Notes: generated from the letters alone by a model not told the origin. Counted from the stretch's first letter, positions 53,306 through 63,006 are shown. The stretch: 64,000 bases of DNA from Flagellimonas hadalis (GCF_007785775.2 NZ_VNIK02000001.1:732678-796677), one strand, 5' to 3'. Program-made: numbers and translations.

Positions 53306-53313
53306 TAAATTTG
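53306..53313 (+). promoter_or_regulatory. -7 promoter element of purL
   Basis: TAAATTTG matches TAnnTTTG exactly, 32 bases before the purL start codon. The -33 region is not obvious. Confidence 0.55.
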
Positions 53314-53345
53314 CACTTTCTTAAACCGCTCAACGCATCACTAGT

Positions 53346-56300
53346 ATGATCCATTTTTTTGGGGACAAGGCTACTAAGGTTTTTGCCGTCCAGACCGCTC
53401 AGGAAATCGCTCAGGAAGACAACAATAAACTGACATGGTTGTTCGGCAACCAACCCAAGATAGAAGCGGCGTCACTCGACGCCTTTTTTGTTGGCCCACG
53501 CGCCGCCATGGTGACCCCGTGGAGCACCAACGCCACCGAGATTACACAGAACATGGGCATTTCGGGCATCATCCGTATTGAGGAGTACCATGCTGTCTCC
53601 GAAGACTTTACGGATTATGACCCCATGCTCTCCCAAAAATATAAGGGTCTGGGACAGGATATTTTCACCATCAACATTGTTCCCGAACCCATTTTGGAGA
53701 TTGAGGACATAGCTGCCTACAACCAAAAGGAAGGCCTGGCCTTGAGCGAGGAGGAAGTGGAGTATCTGGAGGGTCTTGCAAAAAAACTTGGAAGAAAATT
53801 GACAGATTCCGAAGTATTTGGTTTCAGTCAAGTGAACTCGGAGCACTGCCGACATAAAATTTTCAATGGAACTTTTGTGATTGATGGCGAAGAGATGCCT
53901 TCTTCCCTATTCAAATTGATCAAAAAGACTTCCGAGGCCAATCCCAACGATATCGTTTCTGCCTATAAGGATAACGTGGCCTTCATCAAAGGCCCCAAAG
54001 CAGTCCAATTTGCCCCAAAAAGTGCCGATAAACCCGATTTTTACGAGGAAAAGGAGTTTAATTCCGTGCTTTCCCTAAAAGCGGAGACCCACAATTTTCC
54101 CACTACCGTAGAACCCTTCAATGGTGCCGCAACAGGCTCTGGGGGCGAAATCCGCGACCGTTTGGCAGGTGGAAAAGGCTCCCTGCCCTTGGCTGGGACC
54201 GCAGTATATATGACCTCTTACTCCCGTTTGGAAGAAAACCGTCCGTGGGAAAAAGGAATGAAAGAACGGGATTGGCTGTATCAAACCCCAATGGATATTT
54301 TGATCAAGGCCTCCAACGGTGCATCCGACTTCGGGAACAAATTTGGACAACCCCTGATCGCGGGTTCCGTTTTGACTTTTGAACATCAAGAAGAAGCTCG
54401 CAAATTAGGCTTCGACAAGGTCATCATGATGGCTGGTGGAATCGGGTATGGCAAAACCGAACAGGCATTGAAGGACACCCCAAAAAATGGAGACAGAATA
54501 GTCGTTCTAGGTGGTGACAACTACCGCATTGGAATGGGCGGAGCGGCCGTGTCCAGTGCAGATACGGGCGAATTCAGTTCGGCCATCGAGTTGAATGCCG
54601 TACAGCGTTCCAACCCCGAAATGCAAAAAAGGGCTTCCAATGCCATCCGTGGCTTGGTGGAAAGCCATGACAATCCCATCGTTTCCATCCATGATCACGG
54701 AGCAGGTGGTCACTTGAACTGCCTGTCCGAATTGGTGGAAGAAACCGGTGGAAAAATCGATACCGACAAACTACCCGTAGGCGATCCTACCCTATCCAAA
54801 AAAGAATTGATCGGCAACGAATCCCAAGAGCGTATGGGATTGGTGATTGGCGAAAAAGATATGGCATTGCTTGATCGTGTGGCGGCCCGGGAGCGTTCGC
54901 CCATGTATCAGGTGGGAACTGTTACAGGCGACCATACATTCACCTTTACCTCTGGTACCACTGGTGAAACCCCCATGAATTTGGAACTTTCGGATATGTT
55001 CGGAAGTTCTCCCAAGACCGTTATGGCAGATACCAAAGCCCAGCAAACTTATCCTGCCCTCTCCTATTCGTTGGAGCATTTCCACGATTATTTGGAACAA
55101 GTGTTACAATTGGAGGCTGTGGCATGTAAGGATTGGTTGACCAACAAGGTGGACCGCTGTGTGGGTGGCCGCGTAGCCAAACAACAATGTGCGGGACCAC
55201 TGCAATTGCCTTTGAACAATGTTGGGGTGATGGCACTTGATTTTAAAGGCAAGGAAGGGATTGCGACCAGTATTGGGCACTCCCCTGTCTCGGCCTTGAT
55301 CGACCCAGTTGCGGGAAGTAGAAACAGCGTCGCAGAATCCTTGACCAACATGGTTTGGGCGCCTTTACAAGATGGTTTGAAATCAGTTTCCCTGTCCGCC
55401 AACTGGATGTGGCCTTGCCGCAACAAAGGCGAGGATGCACGTTTGTACGAAGCGGTAAAATCCCTTTCGGATTTTGTGATCGAGCTGGGCATCAACGTTC
55501 CTACCGGAAAGGATTCCCTTTCCATGAAGCAAAAATACAAGGACGGTGAAGTATTGTCTCCAGGAACCGTAATCATTTCTGCAGCAGCACATTGTGATGA
55601 CATTACCAAAATTGTGGAACCTGTTCTACAAAAAGAGGGTGGGGACATTTATTACATCAATTTATCCAAAGATGCCCACAAACTGGGTGGATCATCCTTT
55701 GCCCAAATCTTGAACGGTATTGGGGATGAAGCCCCATCCGTTTTGGATGCAACATATGTAAAAACGGTTTTCAATACGCTTCAACAATTGATCAAAGACG
55801 GGCAGATTTTGGCCGGACACGACATTGGTTCGGGAGGTTTGATCACCACTCTACTTGAAATGTGTTTTGCCGATAACAACTTGAGTGCCGAACTGGATTT
55901 GACCACTATTGGCGAGTCGGATATCATCAAACTGTTGTTCTCTGAAAATATTGGGGTCGTGCTTCAATCCAAGAATAGCTTTATCGAAAACGTTTTGGCT
56001 TCGGCTGGAATCGAATTCAACAAAATTGGAAGTGTTTCCGCTGGCAACATTTTGTACATCAAAAACAATGGTGTGGAAATCGGCCTGAACATTGAATCGC
56101 TTCGGGATACCTGGTTCAAAACCTCCTATTTATTGGACAACGAGCAAACCGCCAATGGTTTGGCCAAAGACCGCTATGCCAATTATAAGGAGCAACCACT
56201 TAAATATGTTTTTCCTTCCCATTTTACAGGAAAACTGTCATCTCGAGCGCCGTCGAGAGGTACTGAAAGGCCAAAAGCAGCTATTCTTCGTGAAAAAGGA

Positions 56301-57026
56301 AGCAACTCGGAACGCGAAATGGCCAACGCCATGTATTTGGCCGGGTTTGATGTGAAGGACGTGCACATGACCGACCTCATTACGGGCAGGGAGACTTTGG
56401 AAGATATCCAATTTATCGGTGCCGTGGGAGGCTTTTCCAACTCGGACGTGCTTGGCAGTGCCAAAGGTTGGGCAGGTGCCTTCAAATACAATGAAAAAGC
56501 CAATAAGGCCTTGAAGGATTTCTTTGCCAGACCCGATACCCTTTCGGTGGGCATCTGTAACGGTTGCCAGTTGTTCATGGAGTTGGACCTTATCAACCCA
56601 GAGCATGAGACCCATGGAAGAATGACCTATAACGATTCGCACAAACACGAAAGCAATTTTACTTCGGTAAAGATCCAGGAGAACAATTCCGTGATGCTGT
56701 CCAACATGGCCGGCACCACCTTAGGAGTATGGATCAGTCATGGTGAAGGAAAATTCAGTTTGCCACATAGCGAAGACCAATACAACGTTGTCGCAAAATA
56801 TGGTTATGAAGGCTATCCTGCCAATCCCAACGGAAGTGATTTTAACACGGCCATGCTCTGTGATAAAACTGGGAGGCATTTGGTGACCATGCCGCATATT
56901 GAACGTTCCACTTTTCCATGGAACTGGGCCCACTATCCAAAGGATAGACAGGATGCCGTTTCCCCATGGCTACAAGCCTTTGTGAATGCAAAAGAATGGT
57001 TGGATGCCAAAAAGAATGAACATTAG
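53346..57026 (+). CDS. purL: Phosphoribosylformylglycinamidine synthase (single chain)
   Basis: A 1226-residue fused enzyme: PurS-like N terminus (about 1-150), two AIRS-like halves (about 170-940, with GFSQVNSEHCRHK and ETHNFPTTVEPFNGAATGSG) and a C-terminal class I glutaminase (about 975-1226, nucleophile Cys1071 in VGICNGCQ). It converts FGAR to FGAM with ATP and glutamine in purine synthesis. Residues near 963-974 (KLSSRAPSRGTERP) lie at the junction before the glutaminase and are encoded by a palindromic repeat in frame. Length is slightly below the 1295 residues of the E. coli enzyme. Confidence 0.95.
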   Translation: MIHFFGDKATKVFAVQTAQEIAQEDNNKLTWLFGNQPKIEAASLDAFFVGPRAAMVTPWSTNATEITQNMGISGIIRIEEYHAVSEDFTDYDPMLSQKYKGLGQDIFTINIVPEPILEIEDIAAYNQKEGLALSEEEVEYLEGLAKKLGRKLTDSEVFGFSQVNSEHCRHKIFNGTFVIDGEEMPSSLFKLIKKTSEANPNDIVSAYKDNVAFIKGPKAVQFAPKSADKPDFYEEKEFNSVLSLKAETHNFPTTVEPFNGAATGSGGEIRDRLAGGKGSLPLAGTAVYMTSYSRLEENRPWEKGMKERDWLYQTPMDILIKASNGASDFGNKFGQPLIAGSVLTFEHQEEARKLGFDKVIMMAGGIGYGKTEQALKDTPKNGDRIVVLGGDNYRIGMGGAAVSSADTGEFSSAIELNAVQRSNPEMQKRASNAIRGLVESHDNPIVSIHDHGAGGHLNCLSELVEETGGKIDTDKLPVGDPTLSKKELIGNESQERMGLVIGEKDMALLDRVAARERSPMYQVGTVTGDHTFTFTSGTTGETPMNLELSDMFGSSPKTVMADTKAQQTYPALSYSLEHFHDYLEQVLQLEAVACKDWLTNKVDRCVGGRVAKQQCAGPLQLPLNNVGVMALDFKGKEGIATSIGHSPVSALIDPVAGSRNSVAESLTNMVWAPLQDGLKSVSLSANWMWPCRNKGEDARLYEAVKSLSDFVIELGINVPTGKDSLSMKQKYKDGEVLSPGTVIISAAAHCDDITKIVEPVLQKEGGDIYYINLSKDAHKLGGSSFAQILNGIGDEAPSVLDATYVKTVFNTLQQLIKDGQILAGHDIGSGGLITTLLEMCFADNNLSAELDLTTIGESDIIKLLFSENIGVVLQSKNSFIENVLASAGIEFNKIGSVSAGNILYIKNNGVEIGLNIESLRDTWFKTSYLLDNEQTANGLAKDRYANYKEQPLKYVFPSHFTGKLSSRAPSRGTERPKAAILREKGSNSEREMANAMYLAGFDVKDVHMTDLITGRETLEDIQFIGAVGGFSNSDVLGSAKGWAGAFKYNEKANKALKDFFARPDTLSVGICNGCQLFMELDLINPEHETHGRMTYNDSHKHESNFTSVKIQENNSVMLSNMAGTTLGVWISHGEGKFSLPHSEDQYNVVAKYGYEGYPANPNGSDFNTAMLCDKTGRHLVTMPHIERSTFPWNWAHYPKDRQDAVSPWLQAFVNAKEWLDAKKNEH
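56237..56262 (+). repeat. Short palindromic repeat inside purL
   Basis: tctcgagcgccgtcgagagg (within 56237-56262) contains the near-palindrome tctcga-gcgccg-tcgaga. It is read in frame as SSRAPSRGT in the linker before the glutaminase domain. A related sequence occurs in mtaB at 34537-34560. Confidence 0.8.
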
Positions 57027-57471
57027 AAGAGCGACACCCGCTGATGTCCCCCACATAATCCAAATGTTGGCCAACGATGAGTTGGGCAAGCTTCGGGAAG
57101 ATTTCCGCAATCCCTTGCCCGATACCTATTATAAGGCTTTTGAAAACATTGTCAACGACCCCAACCAAGAATTGGTGGTGATTGAAAACGAGGATGGTGA
57201 CGTTATCGGGACACTCCAATTGAGCTTTATCCAATACCTTACCTATCAAGGCGGAATCCGCGCACAAATCGAAGCAGTGAGGGTTCATGAACAGTATCGA
57301 AAAAAAGGCATCGGAAGACAATTGTTCCTATGGGCCATCGAACATTCAAAAGAAAAAGGAGCCCATGTGGTGCAGTTGACCACTGACAAGAAAAGACCCG
57401 ATGCTTTGGAGTTTTACAAATCCTTGGGTTTTAAGGATTCCCACGAGGGGATGAAATTACATCTACTCTAA
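57016..57471 (+). CDS. GNAT family N-acetyltransferase
   Basis: A 151-residue protein with the full GNAT fold: IRRATPADVPHIIQML at the start, VIGTLQLSFIQYL in the middle and the acetyl-CoA loop RVHEQYRKKGIGRQLFLWAI (R/Q-x-x-G-x-G/A). Its ATG at 57016 lies inside the end of purL (11-base overlap), so it is translated from the same messenger. The acceptor is unknown. Confidence 0.9.
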   Translation: MNIRRATPADVPHIIQMLANDELGKLREDFRNPLPDTYYKAFENIVNDPNQELVVIENEDGDVIGTLQLSFIQYLTYQGGIRAQIEAVRVHEQYRKKGIGRQLFLWAIEHSKEKGAHVVQLTTDKKRPDALEFYKSLGFKDSHEGMKLHLL

Positions 57472-57487
57472 AAGTACCGAATATATT

Positions 57488-57778
57488 TCACAGAACATTA
57501 TCCAAATCCTGTCTCCCAACAATTGCCATTATTTCTACGATGTCACCATTCATTCTGAAGTAAATACTGTCGGCTCCGCAAACACAACGTCTATAGCCCT
57601 TTTTGATATAGTCCACCGATTCAAATGAATATGGGCGTTGGGCAATCATTTCAAAATATTCAAAGAAGGAATCGAAGTATTTATCGGCCTGGGAGATTCC
57701 AAATTTTTTGATTCCATAATGATGAATACGGATCAAATCATTCTTGGCCTCATTGCTCAACCTATATTTTGTCATCAA
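57488..57778 (-). CDS. parE: RelE/ParE family toxin
   Basis: A 96-residue protein of the ParE/RelE toxin superfamily: MTKYRLSNEAKNDLIRIHHY at the start, GISQADKYFDSFFEYFEMIA in the middle and the end GYRRCVCGADSIYFRM with IVGRQDL. The second Met (57775) may also be the start. The ORF overlaps the 3' end of the antitoxin gene, the normal antitoxin-toxin order on this strand. ParE toxins inhibit gyrase and RelE toxins cleave mRNA; which one applies is not certain from sequence. Confidence 0.9.
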   Translation of the reverse strand: MMTKYRLSNEAKNDLIRIHHYGIKKFGISQADKYFDSFFEYFEMIAQRPYSFESVDYIKKGYRRCVCGADSIYFRMNGDIVEIMAIVGRQDLDNVL

Positions 57779-58007
57779 GCAAAGACTTTGACTTTCTCAG
57801 AATTTCATCTTTACCCTCATTTGTGAATCCACTGTCTTCCGCTTTCTCCAACTTTGTCCTGATCCAATCAACTTGTACCTGCTGTCTTCTAGCCTGTCTG
57901 ATCAAATCGTTGACAAGCTCACTTTTGCTCGAATACTCTTTATTATCCACCTGCTCTTTTAGCCACTCATCATTTGGCTTCGTGAAAGAAATGCTCTGTC
58001 TTGTCAT
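57762..58007 (-). CDS. parD: ParD-like ribbon-helix-helix antitoxin
   Basis: An 81-residue protein from the ATG at 58007 (an in-frame start further upstream would add 17 residues of unlikely sequence). The N terminus MTRQSISFTKPNDEWLKEQV and the following SSKSELVNDLIRQARRQQ fit the ParD/CopG ribbon-helix-helix; the C-terminal region would wrap the toxin. Its 17-base overlap with the toxin gene suggests translational coupling. It probably represses its own promoter. Confidence 0.88.
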   Translation of the reverse strand: MTRQSISFTKPNDEWLKEQVDNKEYSSKSELVNDLIRQARRQQVQVDWIRTKLEKAEDSGFTNEGKDEILRKSKSLLDDKI

Positions 58008-58214
58008 AATCGATATACAGTTTGATGTAAAATTACACCAAAATTGAACCATTCGCAAATTTGAATCCTCTATCCCGATATATCACGGATTCCCGCGAGG
58101 GCTTGAAATTGCATTTACCTTAAAATTGGCAAATAATTATAGCTGTTTTTAAAAAAGTCGTTTTAAAATACGGTTTCCTTTCCCTATTTTGCAATTACTT
58201 TTCAGAAACTTACT

Positions 58215-59984
58215 ATGCAAAAAGTTACCCGTCTATTTGATTTTCCCTACCATCAGTTGGAAAATCTGCCCCTACAGAAGTCATTGGTCACCAAATACAA
58301 TGGCAAATGGGTGGCGACCTCTACCCAAGAATATGTGGACAAGGCCAATGCCGTGAGCAGGGCCCTCTTGCGCCTGGGCGTGAAACCGAACGATAAAATC
58401 GCCGTTATTTCCATGACCAACCGAACGGAATGGAACATCATGGATATCGGCATACTTCAAATAGGCGCCCAGAATGTGCCCATTTACCCCACCATTTCGG
58501 AAGAGGATTACGAATACATTCTGAACCATTCGGAGGCCAAATACTGTTTTGTTTCCTGTGAAGAGGTCTTGGAAAAAGTGCTTACCATCAGTTCCAATCT
58601 TCAAAATTTGAAGGAAGTTTATTCTTTTGACGAACTGGGCAACTGCAAGAACTGGAAAGAACTCTTGGAATTGGGTACCGACACTTCCAACCAAGATGAA
58701 GTGGAACAAATAAAGGACAGCGTACAACCGGGTGACCTGGCCACATTGATCTATACCTCAGGAACAACAGGAAGGCCAAAGGGGGTGATGCTCTCCCATG
58801 ATAATATTGTGTCCAACGTCATCTCCAGTGAGAAACGTGTCCCGTTCGAATCCGGTGGAAGCGCACTCAGTTTTTTGCCCATTTGCCACATTTTTGAGCG
58901 AATGATCCTCTACCTCTATCAATATTGCGGTATTGAAGTTCACTTTGCGGAAGGGTTGGACAAGATCAGTGACAATGTGAAGGAAGTGAAGCCCAACGTT
59001 ATGACCGTGGTTCCCCGCCTTCTGGAAAAAGTATATGAGGCCATCATTGCAAAAGGGACCAACTTAACGGGCATCAAAAAGAAACTGTTCTTCTGGTCCG
59101 TGGAACTTGGGCTCAAGTTTGAACCTTATGGAAAAAATGGCTGGTGGTACGAAAAACAATTGGGCATAGCCCGAAAGTTGGTTTTCAGCAAGTGGCAAGA
59201 AGGTCTTGGCGGAAACTTATCTGTAATGGTTTCGGGCAGCGCGGCCCTTCAGCCCCGGTTGGCAAGGGTCTTTGCCGCAGCAGGCATGCCCGTGATGGAA
59301 GGCTACGGACTTACGGAAACCTCCCCTGTCATTGCGGTGAACGACCAGCGCAACAAAGGTTGGAGAATCGGAACGGTCGGCAGAATCATTGATGGTGTTG
59401 AAGTAAAGATTGCTGAAGATGGCGAAATCCTATGCAAAGGGCCCAACGTGATGCTGGGCTATTACAAAGATCCTGAGAAAACGGCAGAGGTCATGACGGG
59501 CGATTATTTCCATACCGGAGATATTGGCGAAGTGGATACCGAAGGCTTTTTGAAAATCACCGATCGTAAAAAAGAGATATTCAAGACTTCGGGAGGCAAA
59601 TATGTAGCCCCCCAATTATTGGAAAACCGCTTCAAGCAATCCCGATTCATTGAACAGATCATGGTGGTGGGGGAAGGAGAGAAAATGCCCGCAGCACTCA
59701 TCCAACCCAACTTTGAATTTGTGAAACAATGGGCCAAAAGACATGGCATCACCCTAGAAAATAATGCGGATATGGTCAAAAATGAAAAGGTCATAGCCCG
59801 TTTCCAGGAAGAAGTGGACCTTGCCAATGAAGATTTTGCCAAATGGGAAAAGGTAAAACAGTTCCGGTTGACTCCAGACGTCTGGAGTGTGGATGACGGA
59901 CACCTCACCCCTACCATGAAATTGAAGCGGAAGATTGTCAAGGAGAAATACTTGGATCTCTATAATGATATTTATGGGCATTGA
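58215..59984 (+). CDS. Long-chain acyl-CoA synthetase (AMP-forming)
   Basis: A 589-residue enzyme with the AMP-binding P-loop YTSGTTGRPKGVMLSH (about 177-192), the GYGLTETSPVIA segment (about 362-373), the YHTGDIGEVD-type motif and the hinge TDRKKEIFKTSGGKYV. It activates fatty acids to acyl-CoA for the beta-oxidation genes that start at 60587. A terminator and a MarR regulator gene lie between, so the genes may be separately transcribed but jointly controlled. Confidence 0.92.
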   Translation: MQKVTRLFDFPYHQLENLPLQKSLVTKYNGKWVATSTQEYVDKANAVSRALLRLGVKPNDKIAVISMTNRTEWNIMDIGILQIGAQNVPIYPTISEEDYEYILNHSEAKYCFVSCEEVLEKVLTISSNLQNLKEVYSFDELGNCKNWKELLELGTDTSNQDEVEQIKDSVQPGDLATLIYTSGTTGRPKGVMLSHDNIVSNVISSEKRVPFESGGSALSFLPICHIFERMILYLYQYCGIEVHFAEGLDKISDNVKEVKPNVMTVVPRLLEKVYEAIIAKGTNLTGIKKKLFFWSVELGLKFEPYGKNGWWYEKQLGIARKLVFSKWQEGLGGNLSVMVSGSAALQPRLARVFAAAGMPVMEGYGLTETSPVIAVNDQRNKGWRIGTVGRIIDGVEVKIAEDGEILCKGPNVMLGYYKDPEKTAEVMTGDYFHTGDIGEVDTEGFLKITDRKKEIFKTSGGKYVAPQLLENRFKQSRFIEQIMVVGEGEKMPAALIQPNFEFVKQWAKRHGITLENNADMVKNEKVIARFQEEVDLANEDFAKWEKVKQFRLTPDVWSVDDGHLTPTMKLKRKIVKEKYLDLYNDIYGH

Positions 59985-60014
59985 TGCCCAACTTACATAA
60001 TCAATACAAAACAC

Positions 60015-60047
60015 GGCCCACATAATTTTGTGGGTCTTGTTTTTTGG
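60015..60047 (+). terminator. Terminator of the acyl-CoA synthetase gene
   Basis: CCCACA (60017-60022) and TGTGGG (60029-60034) form a stem with a TAATTT loop, followed by a T-rich tract. It lies about 33 bases after the stop codon. Confidence 0.75.
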
Positions 60048-60064
60048 TCGATCAATTAACCGTT

Positions 60065-60088
60065 ATTTATTATGCATGCATAATAAAT
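60065..60088. promoter_or_regulatory. Perfect 24-bp palindrome, probable MarR operator
   Basis: The 24 bases are a perfect inverted repeat centred on GCATGC, with arms reading ATTTATTATGCA. It lies just upstream of the -7 element TATATTTG (60094-60101) and of the MarR gene start at 60121, so binding would block its promoter. MarR proteins usually bind such AT-rich palindromes as dimers. Confidence 0.8.
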
Positions 60089-60093
60089 TTTAT

Positions 60094-60101
60094 TATATTT
60101 G
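60094..60101 (+). promoter_or_regulatory. -7 promoter element of the marR operon
   Basis: TATATTTG is an exact TAnnTTTG match, with transcription expected near 60107, leaving a leader of about 14 bases. The usual -33 position falls within the palindrome at 60065-60088. Confidence 0.6.
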
Positions 60102-60120
60102 AAAACACCAAACCTGTTCC

Positions 60121-60567
60121 ATGAAAGATTTGACCATTGATTATGCCCTCAGGGCCACATGGCAAGCCGTTATCAAGATGTATAATGAAGAGGCCAAGAA
60201 CTACGGAGTCACCATGGCCATAGGGTTCACCCTGCTGAGCATCGACCCAAAAGGTGGCACGCCGAGTACCGCCCTGGGGCCAAAAATGGGAATGGAGGCC
60301 ACAAGTTTGTCAAGGATCTTAAAAAATATTGAGGAAAGGGGATATATTCAAAGAAAGCCCAACCCCAACGATGGAAGGGGCGTTCTCATCCACCTTACCC
60401 CTTTGGGGCTCGAAAAACGGAAAGAATCCAAAGATGTCGTGCTCCGTTTCAACGATGTGGTCAAAGAGCATGTCTCGGATGGGGACCTGGCCGGGTTTTT
60501 CAAAACAATGGAAGTGATCAACAAACTCATTTCAGACAAAAAAGTCTATATCAAAACAACGAAATAA
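60121..60567 (+). CDS. MarR family transcriptional regulator
   Basis: A 148-residue winged-helix protein. Helices with MGMEATSLSRILKNIEERGY (about 58-77) form the recognition region, and the wing follows with RKPNPNDGRGVLIHLTPLG. It is the first gene of the fatty acid oxidation operon, the hydratase/dehydrogenase beginning 20 bases after its stop, and it has a perfect palindrome in its promoter. By analogy with other MarR proteins next to fad genes it probably releases DNA when fatty acyl-CoA binds. The ligand is inferred. Confidence 0.9.
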   Translation: MKDLTIDYALRATWQAVIKMYNEEAKNYGVTMAIGFTLLSIDPKGGTPSTALGPKMGMEATSLSRILKNIEERGYIQRKPNPNDGRGVLIHLTPLGLEKRKESKDVVLRFNDVVKEHVSDGDLAGFFKTMEVINKLISDKKVYIKTTK

Positions 60568-60586
60568 TTAAAATACAAACCTGCAC

Positions 60587-62992
60587 ATGAAAAGGCATAT
60601 AAACAAAGTTGCCGTAATAGGCTCCGGTATCATGGGAAGTGGCATTGCCTGCCATTTTGCCAATATCGGTGTCGAGGTATTATTGTTGGACATTGTTCCA
60701 CGCGAACTCAACGACAGGGAAAAGGCCAAAGGACTTACACTTCAGGACAAAGTCGTCCGGAACCGCTTGGTGAACGATTCGTTGGCCGCTGCACTCAAAT
60801 CAAAGCCCTCCCCCATCTATCATCCCAAATTTGCAGACCGAATCACTACAGGAAATTTGGAAGATGACATTTCCAAAGTGGCACAAGTGGACTGGATCAT
60901 TGAAGTCGTCGTTGAGCGTTTGGACATCAAAAAACAGGTTTTTGAAAATCTGGACAAACACCGAAAAAAAGGCACCCTCATCACCTCCAATACTTCGGGC
61001 ATTCCGATTAAATTCATGAGCGAGGGAAGAAGTGAGGATTTCCAGGAACATTTCTGCGGAACCCACTTTTTCAACCCGGCCAGATACCTGAAACTGTTCG
61101 AGATCATTCCTGGTCCACATACCTCCCAAGAAGTTCTGGACTTCCTCAACGGATATGGGGAGCAGTTCTTGGGCAAGACCTCCGTAGTGGCCAAGGACAC
61201 CCCTGCATTTATTGGAAACCGGGTCGGGATTTTCAGCATCCAAAGCCTTTTCCATGCGGTAAAAGATCTGGGCATGACCGTTGAAGAAGTGGACAAGCTC
61301 ACGGGGCCCGTTATCGGTAGACCCAAATCCGCCACCTTCCGCACCGTGGATGTGGTTGGTCTGGACACTCTTGTCCATGTAGCCAACGGAATCAGTGAAA
61401 ACTGCAAGGACGATGAACGCCATGAACTGTTCCAGTTGCCCGATTTCATCAAGACCATGGTGGACAACAAGTGGTTGGGCAGTAAATCCGGGCAAGGCTT
61501 CTATAAAAAAGTTACAGGTGATGATGGTAAGAGTGATATCCTCACTTTGGACTTGGATACTATGGACTATCGTACCAAAAAAAGCGCAAAGTTTGCCACC
61601 CTGGAACTCACCAAGACCATCGACAAGGTCATTGAACGTTTTCCCGTTTTGGTGAATGGAAAGGACAAGGCAGGCGAATTTTACAGAAAGAGTTTTGGTG
61701 CCCTTTTCGCTTATGTTACGCACAGGATTCCAGAAATATCGGATGAACTTTATAAAATTGACGATGCCATGAAAGCCGGCTTTGGTTGGGAACACGGTCC
61801 TTTCCAAATATGGGATGCCGTGGGACTGGACAAAGGCTTGGAACTCATCAAGGCCGAAGGCCAGGAAGCTGCCCCGTGGGTCGCTGAAATGAAGGCTGCC
61901 GGAATCCATTCGTTCTATACCGTAAAAGATGGCGCCACGTATTACTATGACATCTCCAAAAAGGCCATGGAAAAAGTGCCCGGTCAAGACGCCTTTATCA
62001 TTCTGGACAACATTAGAAAGTCCAAGGAAGTGTTCAAAAACAGTGGGGTGGTGATAGAAGATTTGGGCGATGGCATCCTAAATTGTGAATTCCAGTCCAA
62101 AATGAACACCATCGGCGGCGATGTGCTCGCCGGTCTGAACAAGGCCATAGACCTGGCCGAAAAAGACTTCCAAGGACTCGTCGTCGGCAACCAAGCAGCG
62201 AACTTCTCTGTTGGGGCCAATATCGGGATGATATTCATGATGGCCGTGGAGCAAGAGTATGATGAGCTGAACATGGCCATCAAAATGTTCCAGGACACCA
62301 TGATGCGGATGCGCTACTCCTCCATCCCCACCATTTCTGCCCCACACGGCATGTGCTTGGGAGGTGGATGCGAACTTTCGCTCCATGCGGACAAAATTGT
62401 GGCCGCTGCCGAGACCTATATCGGCTTGGTGGAATTTGGTGTCGGTGTGATTCCTGGCGGGGGTGGTTCCAAGGAAATGGCCCTTCGGGCATCCGATACT
62501 TTTAGAAAAAATGATGTGGAACTGAACGTGCTCCAAGAATATTTCCTCACCATCGGAATGGCCAAGGTATCCACATCGGCATACGAAGCCTATGATTTGG
62601 GCATCCTTCAAAAAGGAAAGGACATTGTGGTGGTAAACAAGGACCGTCAAATCGCAACGGCCAAGGCCCATGCCAAGCTCATGGCCGAAGCAGGATACAC
62701 CAAACCCGTAAAACGCAAGGATGTAAAAGTACTTGGAAAACAAGCTTTGGGCATGTTCTTGGTGGGAACGGACTCCATGGAGGCCGGTCACTATATCTCC
62801 GAACATGACAAGAAGATTGCCAACAAGTTGGCCTACGTGATGGCCGGAGGAGACCTATCGGAAGCTACTTTGGTCACCGAGCAATATCTTTTGGACCTTG
62901 AGCGTGAAGCTTTCCTCTCCCTGTGTACCGAAAGGAAAACTTTGGAGCGTATCCAACATATGTTGAAAACGGGGAAACCACTGAGAAATTAG
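60587..62992 (+). CDS. 3-hydroxyacyl-CoA dehydrogenase/enoyl-CoA hydratase (FadN-like)
   Basis: A 801-residue bifunctional beta-oxidation enzyme with the dehydrogenase part first: NAD loop GSGIMGSGIACHFA at residues 11-24 and the catalytic region with HFFNPARYLKLFEIIPG. The hydratase/isomerase part is C-terminal, with MCLGGGCE as the oxyanion-hole segment (about 589-596). This order (dehydrogenase then hydratase) is the FadN layout known in Bacillus, unlike E. coli FadB. It hydrates enoyl-CoA and oxidises the hydroxyacyl-CoA; the thiolase at 63434 completes the cycle. Confidence 0.92.
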   Translation: MKRHINKVAVIGSGIMGSGIACHFANIGVEVLLLDIVPRELNDREKAKGLTLQDKVVRNRLVNDSLAAALKSKPSPIYHPKFADRITTGNLEDDISKVAQVDWIIEVVVERLDIKKQVFENLDKHRKKGTLITSNTSGIPIKFMSEGRSEDFQEHFCGTHFFNPARYLKLFEIIPGPHTSQEVLDFLNGYGEQFLGKTSVVAKDTPAFIGNRVGIFSIQSLFHAVKDLGMTVEEVDKLTGPVIGRPKSATFRTVDVVGLDTLVHVANGISENCKDDERHELFQLPDFIKTMVDNKWLGSKSGQGFYKKVTGDDGKSDILTLDLDTMDYRTKKSAKFATLELTKTIDKVIERFPVLVNGKDKAGEFYRKSFGALFAYVTHRIPEISDELYKIDDAMKAGFGWEHGPFQIWDAVGLDKGLELIKAEGQEAAPWVAEMKAAGIHSFYTVKDGATYYYDISKKAMEKVPGQDAFIILDNIRKSKEVFKNSGVVIEDLGDGILNCEFQSKMNTIGGDVLAGLNKAIDLAEKDFQGLVVGNQAANFSVGANIGMIFMMAVEQEYDELNMAIKMFQDTMMRMRYSSIPTISAPHGMCLGGGCELSLHADKIVAAAETYIGLVEFGVGVIPGGGGSKEMALRASDTFRKNDVELNVLQEYFLTIGMAKVSTSAYEAYDLGILQKGKDIVVVNKDRQIATAKAHAKLMAEAGYTKPVKRKDVKVLGKQALGMFLVGTDSMEAGHYISEHDKKIANKLAYVMAGGDLSEATLVTEQYLLDLEREAFLSLCTERKTLERIQHMLKTGKPLRN

Positions 62993-63006
62993 ACATAAGA
63001 CTTTTT

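Noticed and set aside
60800..61987. A 395-residue open frame on the minus strand opposite the hydratase/dehydrogenase gene
   Set aside because: Antisense to a confidently assigned gene, with no family resemblance or signal peptide.
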